In this document: positions 1-7,651 of the stretch, piece after piece | Position numbering within the stretch: the stretch's first letter is position 1 | How the letters are laid out: every line of letters starts with the position of its first letter | Assembly: GCA_045563055.1 (NCBI GenBank) | Contig: JBJKUR010000003.1 | Location: 1-19,676 of the forward strand | Length of the DNA stretch: 19,676 nucleotides | Origin: Methylaequor sp045563055 | GTDB lineage: Bacteria > Pseudomonadota > Alphaproteobacteria > Methylaequorales > Methylaequoraceae | Direction: 5' to 3' | Program-made: the position numbers and the translations under genes | Notes under the pieces: model-generated | What the model was told of the DNA's origin: nothing | What the model saw: the letters and a program-made list of their open reading frames with translations, nothing else | Database searches by the model: none

Positions 1-570
1 CATTTTCAAAATATCCAAAACTTTTCCGAATATAGGAACAATTCTTTGGTCACCACCTTTACCTTTGATAATTATAGACGAAAGATCATCATTTATATCA
101 CCGTTCTTTATGTTTACTAACTCGCTGACCCTAATGCCGGTTACATAAAGAATTTCTAGTTGTAATGTAAGCCTCAAGCCTTTTAGGGTTTTATCCTCGT
201 TACTTTTTTCAATGAGTTGATTTATTTCTGATTCTGATAAAAACTTTGGAACTGACCTTGGTATTTTAGGAAAACTAAAATTTTCAACAGGGTTTTTTTT
301 AATTAAATTAGATTCAACTAAAAATAAAAAAAAATTTTTTACTGATGAAAGTTTTCTGCAATGAGTTTTTGGACTATATTTTCGTGATAGAAAAAAAATG
401 TAATCTTTGATGTCTTTATTGCTGTAAATTAATGGATCTTTTTTACCAAAAAATCTTACTAATTCTTTTAAATCATTTTCATAAGACAAAATTGTATTTT
501 TTGATAAGTTTTTTTGTGCAAATATAAATTCAATATATTTTTCAATATAAAAAAAGATTTCTTTACTCAT
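1..570 (-). CDS. xerD: Tyrosine recombinase XerD (3' part beyond the window)
   Basis: Site-specific tyrosine recombinase that acts with XerC at dif to resolve chromosome dimers. About 190 codons are visible, against a usual length near 300. The N-terminal core-binding domain (roughly residues 5-90) has the motif LSKNTILSYENDL. The catalytic domain begins near residue 105 and contains YVTGIRVSEL, whose Arg is the first catalytic residue, and KGKGGDQRIVPI, whose Lys is the beta-hairpin catalytic residue. The later HxxR and Tyr motifs lie beyond base 1. The ATG at 570 overlaps the stop of the upstream gene in an ATGA, which implies translational coupling. XerC is the main alternative. The position next to aroK/aroB, as in other alphaproteobacteria, favours XerD. 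Confidence 0.9.
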   Translation of the reverse strand, partial: MSKEIFFYIEKYIEFIFAQKNLSKNTILSYENDLKELVRFFGKKDPLIYSNKDIKDYIFFLSRKYSPKTHCRKLSSVKNFFLFLVESNLIKKNPVENFSFPKIPRSVPKFLSESEINQLIEKSNEDKTLKGLRLTLQLEILYVTGIRVSELVNIKNGDINDDLSSIIIKGKGGDQRIVPIFGKVLDILKM

Positions 571-2240
571 TCAATTAAATTAATAGCAATTTCTTTTAAT
601 TCATCATTAAAACCTAGATTTTTAAGAATAACCAGGATTTTATAAGTATCAATTAAACTTAAATTCTCAAGACTTTGATTTCCTATAGTTTTAAAAAAAA
701 TTTTCATTGAGTTAAAAAGATCATTCCTTTTTGAAAAAGATTCTGCCAAAAATAAATTATTCAATGAATTGTTATTGAGCTTTTCATTACTAAAAAAATT
801 AAACTTACTTATTAAATTGTACATGTTTTGATTAAGCTGATAATTAAGAATTAGATTGGTTATTATTTTCTGATATTTTTGAGAATTTAAATCTTTAATT
901 TTACTTAAATTTTTTATTCTTTCCTCAACAATAAAATCATTTACTGGAATACCGTCTAGATGCTTTGAAATTTCTATAGACAACTCTCTAAAAATTAAAT
1001 CAATATCATCTTCACTTTCAATTTTCCTTAGAGTTATATTGGCCTGAATATAATCTTTTTGCGATTGATACATTCTTGAAATTAACAAAATTTGCTCTTT
1101 TGATTCTGTTATGTATTCAGTATCAACAAAGTTTAAAACAAGATTAGAAATTTGTGAGAAAAGATTATCTATTATTGAAACTTTCAAAAGTGCAACAATT
1201 TTTTGAAACTTAACTTCCTTATTTTTTTCTATTACAACAGATTGATAAAGGAGTGGCCTCGCTTTAGAAGGTGAAAGTGTTTTGTAAAGCTTAAGTGAAT
1301 TTTCTAAATCAGCATTATCATATCTTGGGAGCATGTAAGCTTCAGATAAAAAGTCGTTCTCCACTCTACCCTGTTTGACTAAAAGTTCAGAACAGAAAAT
1401 TTTAATATCCGTATCAACTGCAGGATTTGATAAAATAAAAAGCAGGCCACTCGTGTTTAAGTTCTCTACTTGGTCATAATTAGGAGAGATATCTGCAAAT
1501 TGAAGTGATGACATAATAATAGGATTAAGAGATTTAATTTCTTCTAATTTTTTTTTTATATTTTTTGAGCCTGAAATGTTTTCTTCACTCATCAGTGAGT
1601 AAGCTAGATCAATAAAAAATGAGTCTCCAGGTTTATTCTGCTCTTTTAGTAGAAGTAGACCTAATTTTGCTTGTTCATATTTATTATTGAGAATATCGCA
1701 AATTACTATTACCTTACCAAAAATTTCTGGTGGTGTTTCAATCGCTTTATTTTGAAGTATCTTGCACGCCTCCTCATGGCGATTTCTTAGAAAATTACCT
1801 TCTATCATTTTGACAAGAATGAACTCGTTAGATTTTAAGTTAGTTGATTCAGAATAATAATATTCAATTTCATTAATTCTTCCTGTTTCAAATAATTTGT
1901 TTATGAGTATTTCAAGAATCTTTTTGTCCTCGTCAAGTGAGACTAATTCTCCATTAAAAGTCTTCTTGGTTGTTAAAAAATTAAGAATCATTTTTTGAAC
2001 AACAGCATTAGGACTTTTAGAGGGAAGTGCTTCAATGAATTCTTTTATATCAAGATAGGCTTTATCTTGAAAAATATTTTTCCACTTGCTATCTTTATTT
2101 TCATCTCCAATTTGACTAATAAAATTTGCATTATTTTGCTTTTTCCTAGAAGTTGGATTATCACCAAAAAGTTGATTAGCTTGGGAGTTAAGAAAAAAAA
2201 AAAAGAAAAAAGAAACCAAGAGGAATTTACTTATCTTCAA
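567..2240 (-). CDS. Predicted secreted alpha-helical repeat (TPR-like) protein of unknown function
   Basis: No enzymatic domain is recognised. With a TTG start at 2240 the protein has 557 residues and begins with a classical signal peptide: KISK, a hydrophobic core of Leu, Val and six Phe, then a probable cleavage after NSQA. The rest is a string of amphipathic helices typical of TPR/SEL-like solenoids, so a periplasmic or envelope protein-interaction role is inferred. The open frame continues upstream without a stop, and TTG at 2258 is an alternative start that would lengthen the n-region. No ATG is available there. The start overlaps the small membrane peptide gene by 14 nt and the stop overlaps xerD by 4 nt. 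From memory, uncharacterised helical-repeat proteins occupy this xerD-aroK position in other alphaproteobacteria. A 12-base homopolymer (2193-2204) encodes part of the signal peptide core. Confidence 0.72.
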   Translation of the reverse strand: MKISKFLLVSFFFFFFLNSQANQLFGDNPTSRKKQNNANFISQIGDENKDSKWKNIFQDKAYLDIKEFIEALPSKSPNAVVQKMILNFLTTKKTFNGELVSLDEDKKILEILINKLFETGRINEIEYYYSESTNLKSNEFILVKMIEGNFLRNRHEEACKILQNKAIETPPEIFGKVIVICDILNNKYEQAKLGLLLLKEQNKPGDSFFIDLAYSLMSEENISGSKNIKKKLEEIKSLNPIIMSSLQFADISPNYDQVENLNTSGLLFILSNPAVDTDIKIFCSELLVKQGRVENDFLSEAYMLPRYDNADLENSLKLYKTLSPSKARPLLYQSVVIEKNKEVKFQKIVALLKVSIIDNLFSQISNLVLNFVDTEYITESKEQILLISRMYQSQKDYIQANITLRKIESEDDIDLIFRELSIEISKHLDGIPVNDFIVEERIKNLSKIKDLNSQKYQKIITNLILNYQLNQNMYNLISKFNFFSNEKLNNNSLNNLFLAESFSKRNDLFNSMKIFFKTIGNQSLENLSLIDTYKILVILKNLGFNDELKEIAINLIE

Positions 2241-2361
2241 TTTTATAATCGCTTTCAATAATTTTAGGTTTAACAACAAAATCTGCAGTACCAAGGTAAA
2301 TTAAAAATACAACAAAAGAAATTACACATGTTACTAAAATCTTTAAGACTAGTTTATTCAT
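2227..2361 (-). CDS. Small single-pass membrane peptide (44 aa)
   Basis: A short ATG-initiated frame encodes 44 residues: MNKLVLK, then about 20 hydrophobic residues (ILVTCVISFVVFLIYLG), then a charged tail ending in IEDK. This is a typical small single-transmembrane protein with a positive N-terminus, probably with its C-terminus outside the cytoplasm. I do not recognise the family. Support comes from its ATG, a good promoter just upstream (2390-2417), and its 14-nt overlap with the secreted repeat protein, which suggests translational coupling. It may partner that protein in the envelope (inference). Confidence 0.6.
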   Translation of the reverse strand: MNKLVLKILVTCVISFVVFLIYLGTADFVVKPKIIESDYKIEDK

Positions 2362-2389
2362 ATTTATGTAGTTTTAACATCAAAAATTA

Positions 2390-2417
2390 ATTATACAAAT
2401 TATACATTAATTGACAA
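2390..2417 (-). promoter_or_regulatory. Sigma70-type promoter for the small peptide / repeat protein / xerD operon
   Basis: On the minus strand, TTGTCA (2417-2412) is followed after 16 bp by a perfect TATAAT (2395-2390). This predicts a start near 2383 and a leader of about 22 nt before the ATG at 2361. No clear Shine-Dalgarno sequence is present in that leader. Confidence 0.55.
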
Positions 2418-2434
2418 AAATAAGATACACCACA

Positions 2435-2968
2435 ATGATTTTAGAAAAAAAAAATATTATTTTAGTTGGCATGACCGGGGTTGGAAAAACAACAGTAGGA
2501 AGAAGTTTATCAAAAATATTAAGAAGAAGTTTTATAGATATTGATTTAGAAATTGAAAAATCATCAGGTCTTAGAGTTTCAGATATTTTTCAAAATTATG
2601 GTGAAGTTAAATTTAGAAATATAGAAAAAAAAATTTTATTTGATACGTTGGAAATAGAAGAAAATGCTGTAATTTCAACAGGTGCAGGAATTCTCAATAA
2701 TGACGAAGTAATACAAATGGTTAAAAAAAAAAGTCTAAGTGTTTTTTTAGAAATTAAAACTTCCAATCTCTTGCACAGACTTAAAAATAATTTAAAAAAT
2801 AGACCAATGTTACAAAAAGGCGATCTTGAAACTAATTTGCATAAAATGCATGATAAAAGAATAAAAGGATATGAGAAGGCTGATATTAAAATTTCAGTTG
2901 ATGGCCTTACTTTAACTGATATCGTGAAAAGGATAATTCACAAATTAAAATATTATGAAAAACATTGA
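2435..2968 (+). CDS. aroK: Shikimate kinase AroK
   Basis: Phosphorylates shikimate to shikimate-3-phosphate with ATP in the chorismate pathway (cytosol). The protein has 177 residues, a normal family length. Walker A is GMTGVGKT (residues 12-19). The DxD-type IDID (34-37), the GEVKFRNIE segment with its Arg (about 56-64), the STGAG loop (81-85) and the RP lid (123-124) match the family. The shikimate-binding glycine loop is usually GGG and reads GAG here. I chose ATG 2435 over the in-frame TTG at 2411 because it gives the usual short N-terminus before Walker A and because the TTG lies in the minus-strand promoter. It overlaps aroB by 14 nt, a conserved kinase/synthase pair. Confidence 0.95.
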   Translation: MILEKKNIILVGMTGVGKTTVGRSLSKILRRSFIDIDLEIEKSSGLRVSDIFQNYGEVKFRNIEKKILFDTLEIEENAVISTGAGILNNDEVIQMVKKKSLSVFLEIKTSNLLHRLKNNLKNRPMLQKGDLETNLHKMHDKRIKGYEKADIKISVDGLTLTDIVKRIIHKLKYYEKH

Positions 2969-4061
2969 AACATTAAATGTTAAACTAAAATCAAGGTCAT
3001 ACCCTATATACATCGGCAAAAGCCTATTAAAGGATTTTAATCAACTAGTAAGAAACTTTGAAAGTTACTCCAATGTTATTCTTATCACTGACAATAAAGT
3101 AAAAAAAAATCTAGGTGGGTATATTGATACCCTTTCAAAAAGTGTTAATAAGAATTTTTCGACTATAAATTTACCATCTGGAGAAAAAACTAAAAGCTAT
3201 CAATATCTTGAATTCCTTTGCGAAAAAATTTTAGAAAAAAAAATTGATAGAAATTCTCTTCTGATTTGCTTTGGTGGAGGTGTAATAGGAGACTTGGTAG
3301 GTTTAGTGGCTAATTTATTGCTAAGAGGTATTGACTTCGTTCAAGTCCCTACGACACTACTTTCGCAAGTTGATAGCTCGGTGGGAGGTAAAACAGCAAT
3401 AAATTCAAAGTTTGGTAAAAATTTAGTTGGTACATTTAACCAACCAAAGGCAGTTATTATTTCCCTGGATACCTTACAAAGTCTTCCCAAAAGACAAATT
3501 TTTTCGGGATACGCAGAGATACTAAAGTACTCCCTTTTAAAAGATAAATCCTTTTTCCATTGGTTAGAAGAAAATGGAGATAAGGTGATTTCTTTGGACT
3601 ATCCTTATCTTTCTTATTCAATAAAGAAAAGTTGTACTATAAAATCAAAGATTGTTTCCGCAGATGAGAAAGAAAGTGGAATTAGAGAAATTCTTAACTT
3701 TGGTCATACCTTTGGACATGCAATTGAATCTTTAACAGGTTTTTCTGATAAAGTTCTGCATGGTGAAGCAGTTTTTCTAGGGATGCATTTAGCAATAAAA
3801 TATTCACATTTCCTCGGTATATGCAGTAAGGATATAATTAGCGACTACCAGAAACACCTAAACAAACTTAAGATACCATTCAGTTTGAATGATTATAATT
3901 TTAAATTAAAATCTAATGATTTCATAAAACACTTGAGGTTTGATAAAAAAATTAAGAATTCACAGTTGAAATTTATTTTATTGAAACGTTATGGTAAAAC
4001 AAAGAGTTATATGTTACATAATGAGAAAAAGCTTTTAGATTTTCTCAATAAAAACCTATAA
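2955..4061 (+). CDS. aroB: 3-dehydroquinate synthase AroB
   Basis: Converts DAHP to 3-dehydroquinate, the second step of the shikimate pathway, using NAD+ and a divalent metal. The protein has 368 residues, the full family length. The NAD-binding GGG (107-109), the VPTTLLSQVDSSVGGKTAIN block (131-150), the KNLVGTFNQP loop, and the metal ligands Glu188 (GYAE), His251 (NFGH) and His269 (LHGEA) are all present. Its ATG lies inside the end of aroK, so the two are probably translationally coupled. CorC follows after 7 bp, making a compact plus-strand operon. Confidence 0.97.
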   Translation: MKNIETLNVKLKSRSYPIYIGKSLLKDFNQLVRNFESYSNVILITDNKVKKNLGGYIDTLSKSVNKNFSTINLPSGEKTKSYQYLEFLCEKILEKKIDRNSLLICFGGGVIGDLVGLVANLLLRGIDFVQVPTTLLSQVDSSVGGKTAINSKFGKNLVGTFNQPKAVIISLDTLQSLPKRQIFSGYAEILKYSLLKDKSFFHWLEENGDKVISLDYPYLSYSIKKSCTIKSKIVSADEKESGIREILNFGHTFGHAIESLTGFSDKVLHGEAVFLGMHLAIKYSHFLGICSKDIISDYQKHLNKLKIPFSLNDYNFKLKSNDFIKHLRFDKKIKNSQLKFILLKRYGKTKSYMLHNEKKLLDFLNKNL

Positions 4062-4068
4062 TAACTAG

Positions 4069-5337
4069 ATGGATCTCCCATTACATATATTAATTGGTTC
4101 AATTTTTGGACTAATCATACTTTCTGCTTTCTTCTCTGGATCAGAAACTTCTCTGACATCTGCTTCAAAACCTAGAATGCACAATTTGGCAAGAACTGGC
4201 AAAAAAAATGCAAAAATTTTTGAAGAATTGTTTAAAAATAAGGAACTTTTAATATGTACAATTTTATTTGCCAATAACTTAGTTAATATTCTCGCTTCTG
4301 CAATAGCAACCAAGATTCTCTTGGAGCTCACAAATAATGATGGGATTTTGTACGCAACAATTATTATGACATTGATGATTTTAATTTTTGGTGAACTTAT
4401 TCCCAAAACTTTAGCTCTTTCAAAAGCTGATCAATATGCACTTAAAATAGCTCCGTTTATGAGGGTATTAGTATACTTACTCTATCCTTTGACCTTAACT
4501 CTCAATTTCGTAGCAACAACCTTACTCAAATTATTTGGAGTTAATTACCTTAATTTTAAAAAGGAAGAAGAATCAGAAAAAAAAGAAGAAGAGTTAAGGG
4601 GCGCCATTGACCTTCACGGTGATGATTCCTCAAAGGACGAAAAAAACATGCTTAAATCAATATTAGATTTAGATGAAATAACAGTTGGGTCTATAATGAT
4701 TCCAAGAAAGGAAATTTTTAGCCTTCCATCTAATATTGAGTACGATCAATTAATAAAGAAGCTAAATAGTTCTCCTCATTCAAGGATTCCAATATGGGAA
4801 AATAACCCAGAAAATATTATAGGAGTTTTCCATATTAGAAAAATTATTGAATTAAATGCCTCTGAACTAAAAAATTTTAATATTAAATCATTTTGTCAAA
4901 AACCTTGGTTTATTCCTGAATCGACTAAACTTGACAATCAACTTTTAGAATTTAAGAAAAGAAAAGAACATTTTTCAATTGTTGTTGATGAGTATGGTGA
5001 ATTTTTAGGAATAGTTACTTTAGAGGACATAATTGAAGAAATTGTTGGGGAGATAGATGATGAACAAGATGATTTGAAAGTTTCAAAAAATATCGCAGGA
5101 ATCAAAAGAATTTCCCCTAAAAATTATTTAGTTAAAGGGAATGTCACTGTTAGGGAGCTTAATAAAGAACTAAACATAAATCTACCAGTAACAAATGCCT
5201 CAACAGTTGCTGGGCTAGTTCTCTATGAGAGCAGAATAATCCCCAAAAAAGGCCAAACATTTTCATTTTTTGACTTAAAGTTTAAAATTCTATCAAAGAA
5301 AAACAACCAGATCACTTTAATCCAAATAAGTAGTTAG
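4069..5337 (+). CDS. CNNM/CBS-domain membrane protein of the HlyC/CorC family
   Basis: Inner-membrane protein of the family linked to magnesium/cobalt homeostasis. The 422 residues comprise an N-terminal CNNM (DUF21) domain with about four hydrophobic segments (residues 1-170) and the signature SGSETSLTSASKPRM. A charged linker follows, then a CBS pair (about 205-325) containing MIPRKEI, HSRIPIW and DEYGEFLGIVTLEDI, and a CorC/HlyC C-terminal domain (about 340-420). Such proteins are often annotated as hemolysin, but a transport role is better supported for the family. It sits 7 bp after aroB, a recurring alphaproteobacterial order. The substrate cannot be read from the sequence. Confidence 0.9.
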   Translation: MDLPLHILIGSIFGLIILSAFFSGSETSLTSASKPRMHNLARTGKKNAKIFEELFKNKELLICTILFANNLVNILASAIATKILLELTNNDGILYATIIMTLMILIFGELIPKTLALSKADQYALKIAPFMRVLVYLLYPLTLTLNFVATTLLKLFGVNYLNFKKEEESEKKEEELRGAIDLHGDDSSKDEKNMLKSILDLDEITVGSIMIPRKEIFSLPSNIEYDQLIKKLNSSPHSRIPIWENNPENIIGVFHIRKIIELNASELKNFNIKSFCQKPWFIPESTKLDNQLLEFKKRKEHFSIVVDEYGEFLGIVTLEDIIEEIVGEIDDEQDDLKVSKNIAGIKRISPKNYLVKGNVTVRELNKELNINLPVTNASTVAGLVLYESRIIPKKGQTFSFFDLKFKILSKKNNQITLIQISS

Positions 5338-5350
5338 ATTACAAAAAGAA

Positions 5351-5392
5351 TTGAATTTTTCTTAAAAATAATATTATAATGATTATGGGGAA
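5351..5392 (+). promoter_or_regulatory. Promoter and Shine-Dalgarno of the CBS-domain gene
   Basis: TTGAAT (5351-5356), an 18-bp spacer and a perfect TATAAT (5375-5380) lie in the 60-bp gap after corC. GGGGAA (5387-5392), five bases before ATG 5398, is the clearest ribosome-binding site in the window. The predicted start near 5387 would put this site at the very 5' end of the mRNA. Confidence 0.5.
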
Positions 5393-5397
5393 TTATA

Positions 5398-5853
5398 ATG
5401 GTTATTCGTGACTTATTAGATAAAGTCTTAATTAATCAAAGATTGGTTATAATTGATTTAAATCAATCAGCAACGGAAGCCGCAAATACAATGGTCAAAA
5501 ATAAATGCGGTGCCCTACTTGTTTGTGATGAAACTAAAGAAGGAACATTAGTCGGGATAGTATCTGAAAGAGACCTTGCATTTAGAGTAATCCCTAAAAA
5601 TTTGGACCCAAAAGAAACAAGTGTTTCAAAAATAATGACAAAGAATGTAGAAACTATTTCACCAAAAAAAACAACGCTTGACGCAATTCATATTATGAAA
5701 GCTAGAGGGTTTAGGCATCTACCTGTTGTTGAAAATAAAAAAATTATTGGAATTCTCTCCATGCGTGATTTGTACGACTATGCCCATAATGAACTACAAG
5801 ACTCTTTGAAAAAACACCAAGAATTTATGTTTGGAACTGGTTACGGTAGCTAA
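5398..5853 (+). CDS. Small tandem CBS-domain protein
   Basis: A 151-residue stand-alone CBS pair, presumed to sense adenine nucleotides in the cytosol. The first CBS (about residues 8-70) includes GALLVCD and GIVSERDLAFRVI. The second (about 76-140) includes VSKIMTKNVETI, GFRHLPVVE and GILSMRDLYDY. There is no attached enzymatic domain and no signal peptide. Ligand and partner are unknown. It has its own promoter and a strong Shine-Dalgarno sequence, so it may be expressed apart from aroB-corC. Its TAA overlaps the TAG of bolA on the other strand by 4 bp. Confidence 0.88.
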   Translation: MVIRDLLDKVLINQRLVIIDLNQSATEAANTMVKNKCGALLVCDETKEGTLVGIVSERDLAFRVIPKNLDPKETSVSKIMTKNVETISPKKTTLDAIHIMKARGFRHLPVVENKKIIGILSMRDLYDYAHNELQDSLKKHQEFMFGTGYGS

Positions 5854-6101
5854 AGTATTTTTATTGAAAGTGCATGAATTTGATTTTGCATTTCAGACTT
5901 TAAAACATTATAGACTTCTCTTTGGCCCTGAATTCTATTTAGTTGACTAAGTTTAGAAGACTTTATTTTTATTGTGAAGTGAGAGTTACCTGTGTTAGGG
6001 CTGCTAGAATGTCCTTGATGTTTATGTGAATCGTTAATGACCTCAAGAATCTCAGGCTCAAAAAAATTAAACAGTTTTTTGTATATTGTTGATTCATTCA
6101 T
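5850..6101 (-). CDS. bolA: BolA family protein
   Basis: BolA proteins work with monothiol glutaredoxins in iron-sulfur cluster trafficking and stress or morphology control. The 83-residue protein has the family pattern: an N-terminal helix, VINDSHKHQGH, the HFTIKIKSS strand, then the RIQGQREVYNVL helix and a conserved His in IHALSIKIL. The ATG at 6101 follows no visible Shine-Dalgarno sequence. It diverges from the J-domain gene across 22 bp. A BolA gene beside J-protein/cobS/cobT is a familiar alphaproteobacterial arrangement. The exact BolA subfamily is not assigned. Confidence 0.9.
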   Translation of the reverse strand: MNESTIYKKLFNFFEPEILEVINDSHKHQGHSSSPNTGNSHFTIKIKSSKLSQLNRIQGQREVYNVLKSEMQNQIHALSIKIL

Positions 6102-6118
6102 ATATTAAATAATACAAT
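6089..6118 (+). promoter_or_regulatory. Candidate promoter of the J-protein/cobS/cobT operon
   Basis: TTGATT (6089-6094), an 18-bp spacer and TACAAT (6113-6118). The -10 ends five bases before ATG 6124, so transcription would begin at or next to the start codon (leaderless mRNA). The -35 lies inside the start of bolA. Confidence 0.4.
6109..6114 (-). promoter_or_regulatory. Candidate -10 element of bolA
   Basis: On the minus strand, TATTAT (6114-6109) is seven bases from ATG 6101, again suggesting a leaderless transcript. No convincing -35 is seen. It overlaps the oppositely oriented -10 of the J-protein gene. Confidence 0.3.
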
Positions 6119-6123
6119 ATATT

Positions 6124-6705
6124 ATGAAAAAACGGTTGAACAAGTTATTTATAAAGTTAGAGGAAGATCATTCCAACTTTAAATTATGTGATGAAAAGGA
6201 TTGTAATAACCCTGGCGAATATGAAGCACCGAAGTCACCGAACAGTAGTGAAAGGTATGTTTTCTGTCTTCAACACATTAAAGATTATAATAAAAGATGG
6301 AACTTTTTTGCTGGAAAAACACAAACACAAATCTATAATTATCAAAAAAATGACTTTTTTGAAGGTAGACCAACAAAGCCCTTTTCAAAAGGTTTTAGTT
6401 CAAAAATAAACTTTGAATTTGAATTTGGTTTTAATAAAGAAAAAATTAAATTTAAAAAAAAAGATTTTTCTTTCAAAAATTTAAAAAAAAATGGTAATTC
6501 AAAAGTAAAGAAAGCGTTAAAAATTTTTTCCCTAAATAATGATTTTGATGAAAAAAAATTAAAAAAAAGATATAAAGAATTGGTAAAAAAGTATCATCCA
6601 GATATTAATAAAAACCTTTTGGATAAAGATTCAAAAATAAAAGAAATAAATAATGCTTATAATCTACTAACGAAAATCGCAAAGCAAAATCATGAAATTA
6701 CATAA
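6124..6705 (+). CDS. J-domain (DnaJ-like) protein with N-terminal Cys/His motif
   Basis: The 193-residue cytosolic protein has its J domain at the C-terminus (about residues 130-190), with KKRYKELVKKYHPDIN. The HPD triad that stimulates DnaK is intact. The N-terminal third has a likely zinc site, Cys-x4-Cys (CDEKDC) then Cys-x2-His (CLQHIKDYNKRWNFF), a pattern I recall from J-proteins next to bolA and cobS in alphaproteobacteria. The middle is Lys/Phe-rich and low complexity. It ends inside cobS (14-nt overlap), implying coupled translation. An assembly role for the CobS/CobT machine is inference. The client is unknown. Confidence 0.88.
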   Translation: MKKRLNKLFIKLEEDHSNFKLCDEKDCNNPGEYEAPKSPNSSERYVFCLQHIKDYNKRWNFFAGKTQTQIYNYQKNDFFEGRPTKPFSKGFSSKINFEFEFGFNKEKIKFKKKDFSFKNLKKNGNSKVKKALKIFSLNNDFDEKKLKKRYKELVKKYHPDINKNLLDKDSKIKEINNAYNLLTKIAKQNHEIT

Positions 6706-7651
6706 CGAACTAGAAATTCTAAATAAACCTGATTGCATCTCGTATTCAAACGAATTATTTGGAATAAAGAAGCGGTTACCTATACGCCACTTTTCAAAAA
6801 AGACTGATCTAGTTCCGACCATTGATAAAAGTTACGTATTTGATGAAACAACAACTATTTCAATCCTTGCTGGGTTCAACCATAACAAAAGAGTTCTTAT
6901 ACAAGGGCTTCATGGAACTGGTAAATCGACCCATATTGAACAAGTCGCAGCAAGACTAAATTGGCCATGTTTAAGAATAAACCTTGACGGTCATATTAGT
7001 AGATTTGATTTACTTGGAAAAGATGCAATAACACTTAAGGATCAAAAACAGGTCACAACTTTCAAACAAGGTCTTCTTCCATGGTCTATTGAAAACCCTA
7101 TTGCATTAGTTTTTGATGAATATGATGCTGGTCGACCTGATGTAATGTTTGTAATACAAAGACTATTAGAATCTGACGGCAAACTTACCCTTCTTGACCA
7201 AAATAAGGTCATGACACCGCATCCTTATTTTCGAATCTTCGGAACGTGTAATACTTTGGGTTCTGGAGATACTTCTGGCCTATATCATGGCACCCAAAAC
7301 TTAAATCAAGGACAATTGGATAGATGGAACATATTCACAACACTAAATTTTATGAAACCCGAAGTTGAGGTAAAAATAATCCAAAATAAGCTCGGTAAGA
7401 TTAATAAGAAAATTAAAAATGAAATTGTAAATATAGTTAATTTGGCTAATTTAGTTAGAAATTCATTTGCAGAGTCTGATATTTCCTCAATAATGTCACC
7501 TCGAACTTCAATAATTTGGGCTCAAAATATCATAATATTTGATAATGTTGAATTAGCATTTAAACTGACTTTTTATAATAAATGTAATGAGAACGATAAA
7601 AAAATAATATCTGAATTTTACCAACGTTGTTTTGGAAAAGAAATTGCCTAA
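6692..7651 (+). CDS. cobS: CobS-type AAA+ ATPase (cobaltochelatase CobS subunit family)
   Basis: AAA+ ATPase of the CobN-CobS-CobT cobaltochelatase family, which energises cobalt insertion into hydrogenobyrinic acid diamide. The 319 residues match the full family length. They include a CobS N-terminal segment (YSNELFGIKKRLPIRHF), AILAGF-like SILAGFNHNKRVLIQG, Walker A GLHGTGKST (72-80), the HIEQVAARLNWPCLRIN block and Walker B ALVFDE (138-143). The polar segment CNTLGSGDTSGLYHGTQ and LDRW further match the family. It overlaps the J-protein by 14 nt and cobT by 20 nt. No cobN or other cobalamin gene is in the window, so a true cobalamin role is not shown here. A MoxR-like chaperone role is the alternative. 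Confidence 0.93.
   Translation: MKLHNELEILNKPDCISYSNELFGIKKRLPIRHFSKKTDLVPTIDKSYVFDETTTISILAGFNHNKRVLIQGLHGTGKSTHIEQVAARLNWPCLRINLDGHISRFDLLGKDAITLKDQKQVTTFKQGLLPWSIENPIALVFDEYDAGRPDVMFVIQRLLESDGKLTLLDQNKVMTPHPYFRIFGTCNTLGSGDTSGLYHGTQNLNQGQLDRWNIFTTLNFMKPEVEVKIIQNKLGKINKKIKNEIVNIVNLANLVRNSFAESDISSIMSPRTSIIWAQNIIIFDNVELAFKLTFYNKCNENDKKIISEFYQRCFGKEIA

Noticed and set aside
2411..2416. Perfect plus-strand TTGACA upstream of aroK as its -35 box
   Set aside because: With 16-18 bp spacing the only -10-like bases (AATGAT) fall on the aroK start codon, placing transcription inside the gene. The same bases serve better as the minus-strand -35 TTGTCA.
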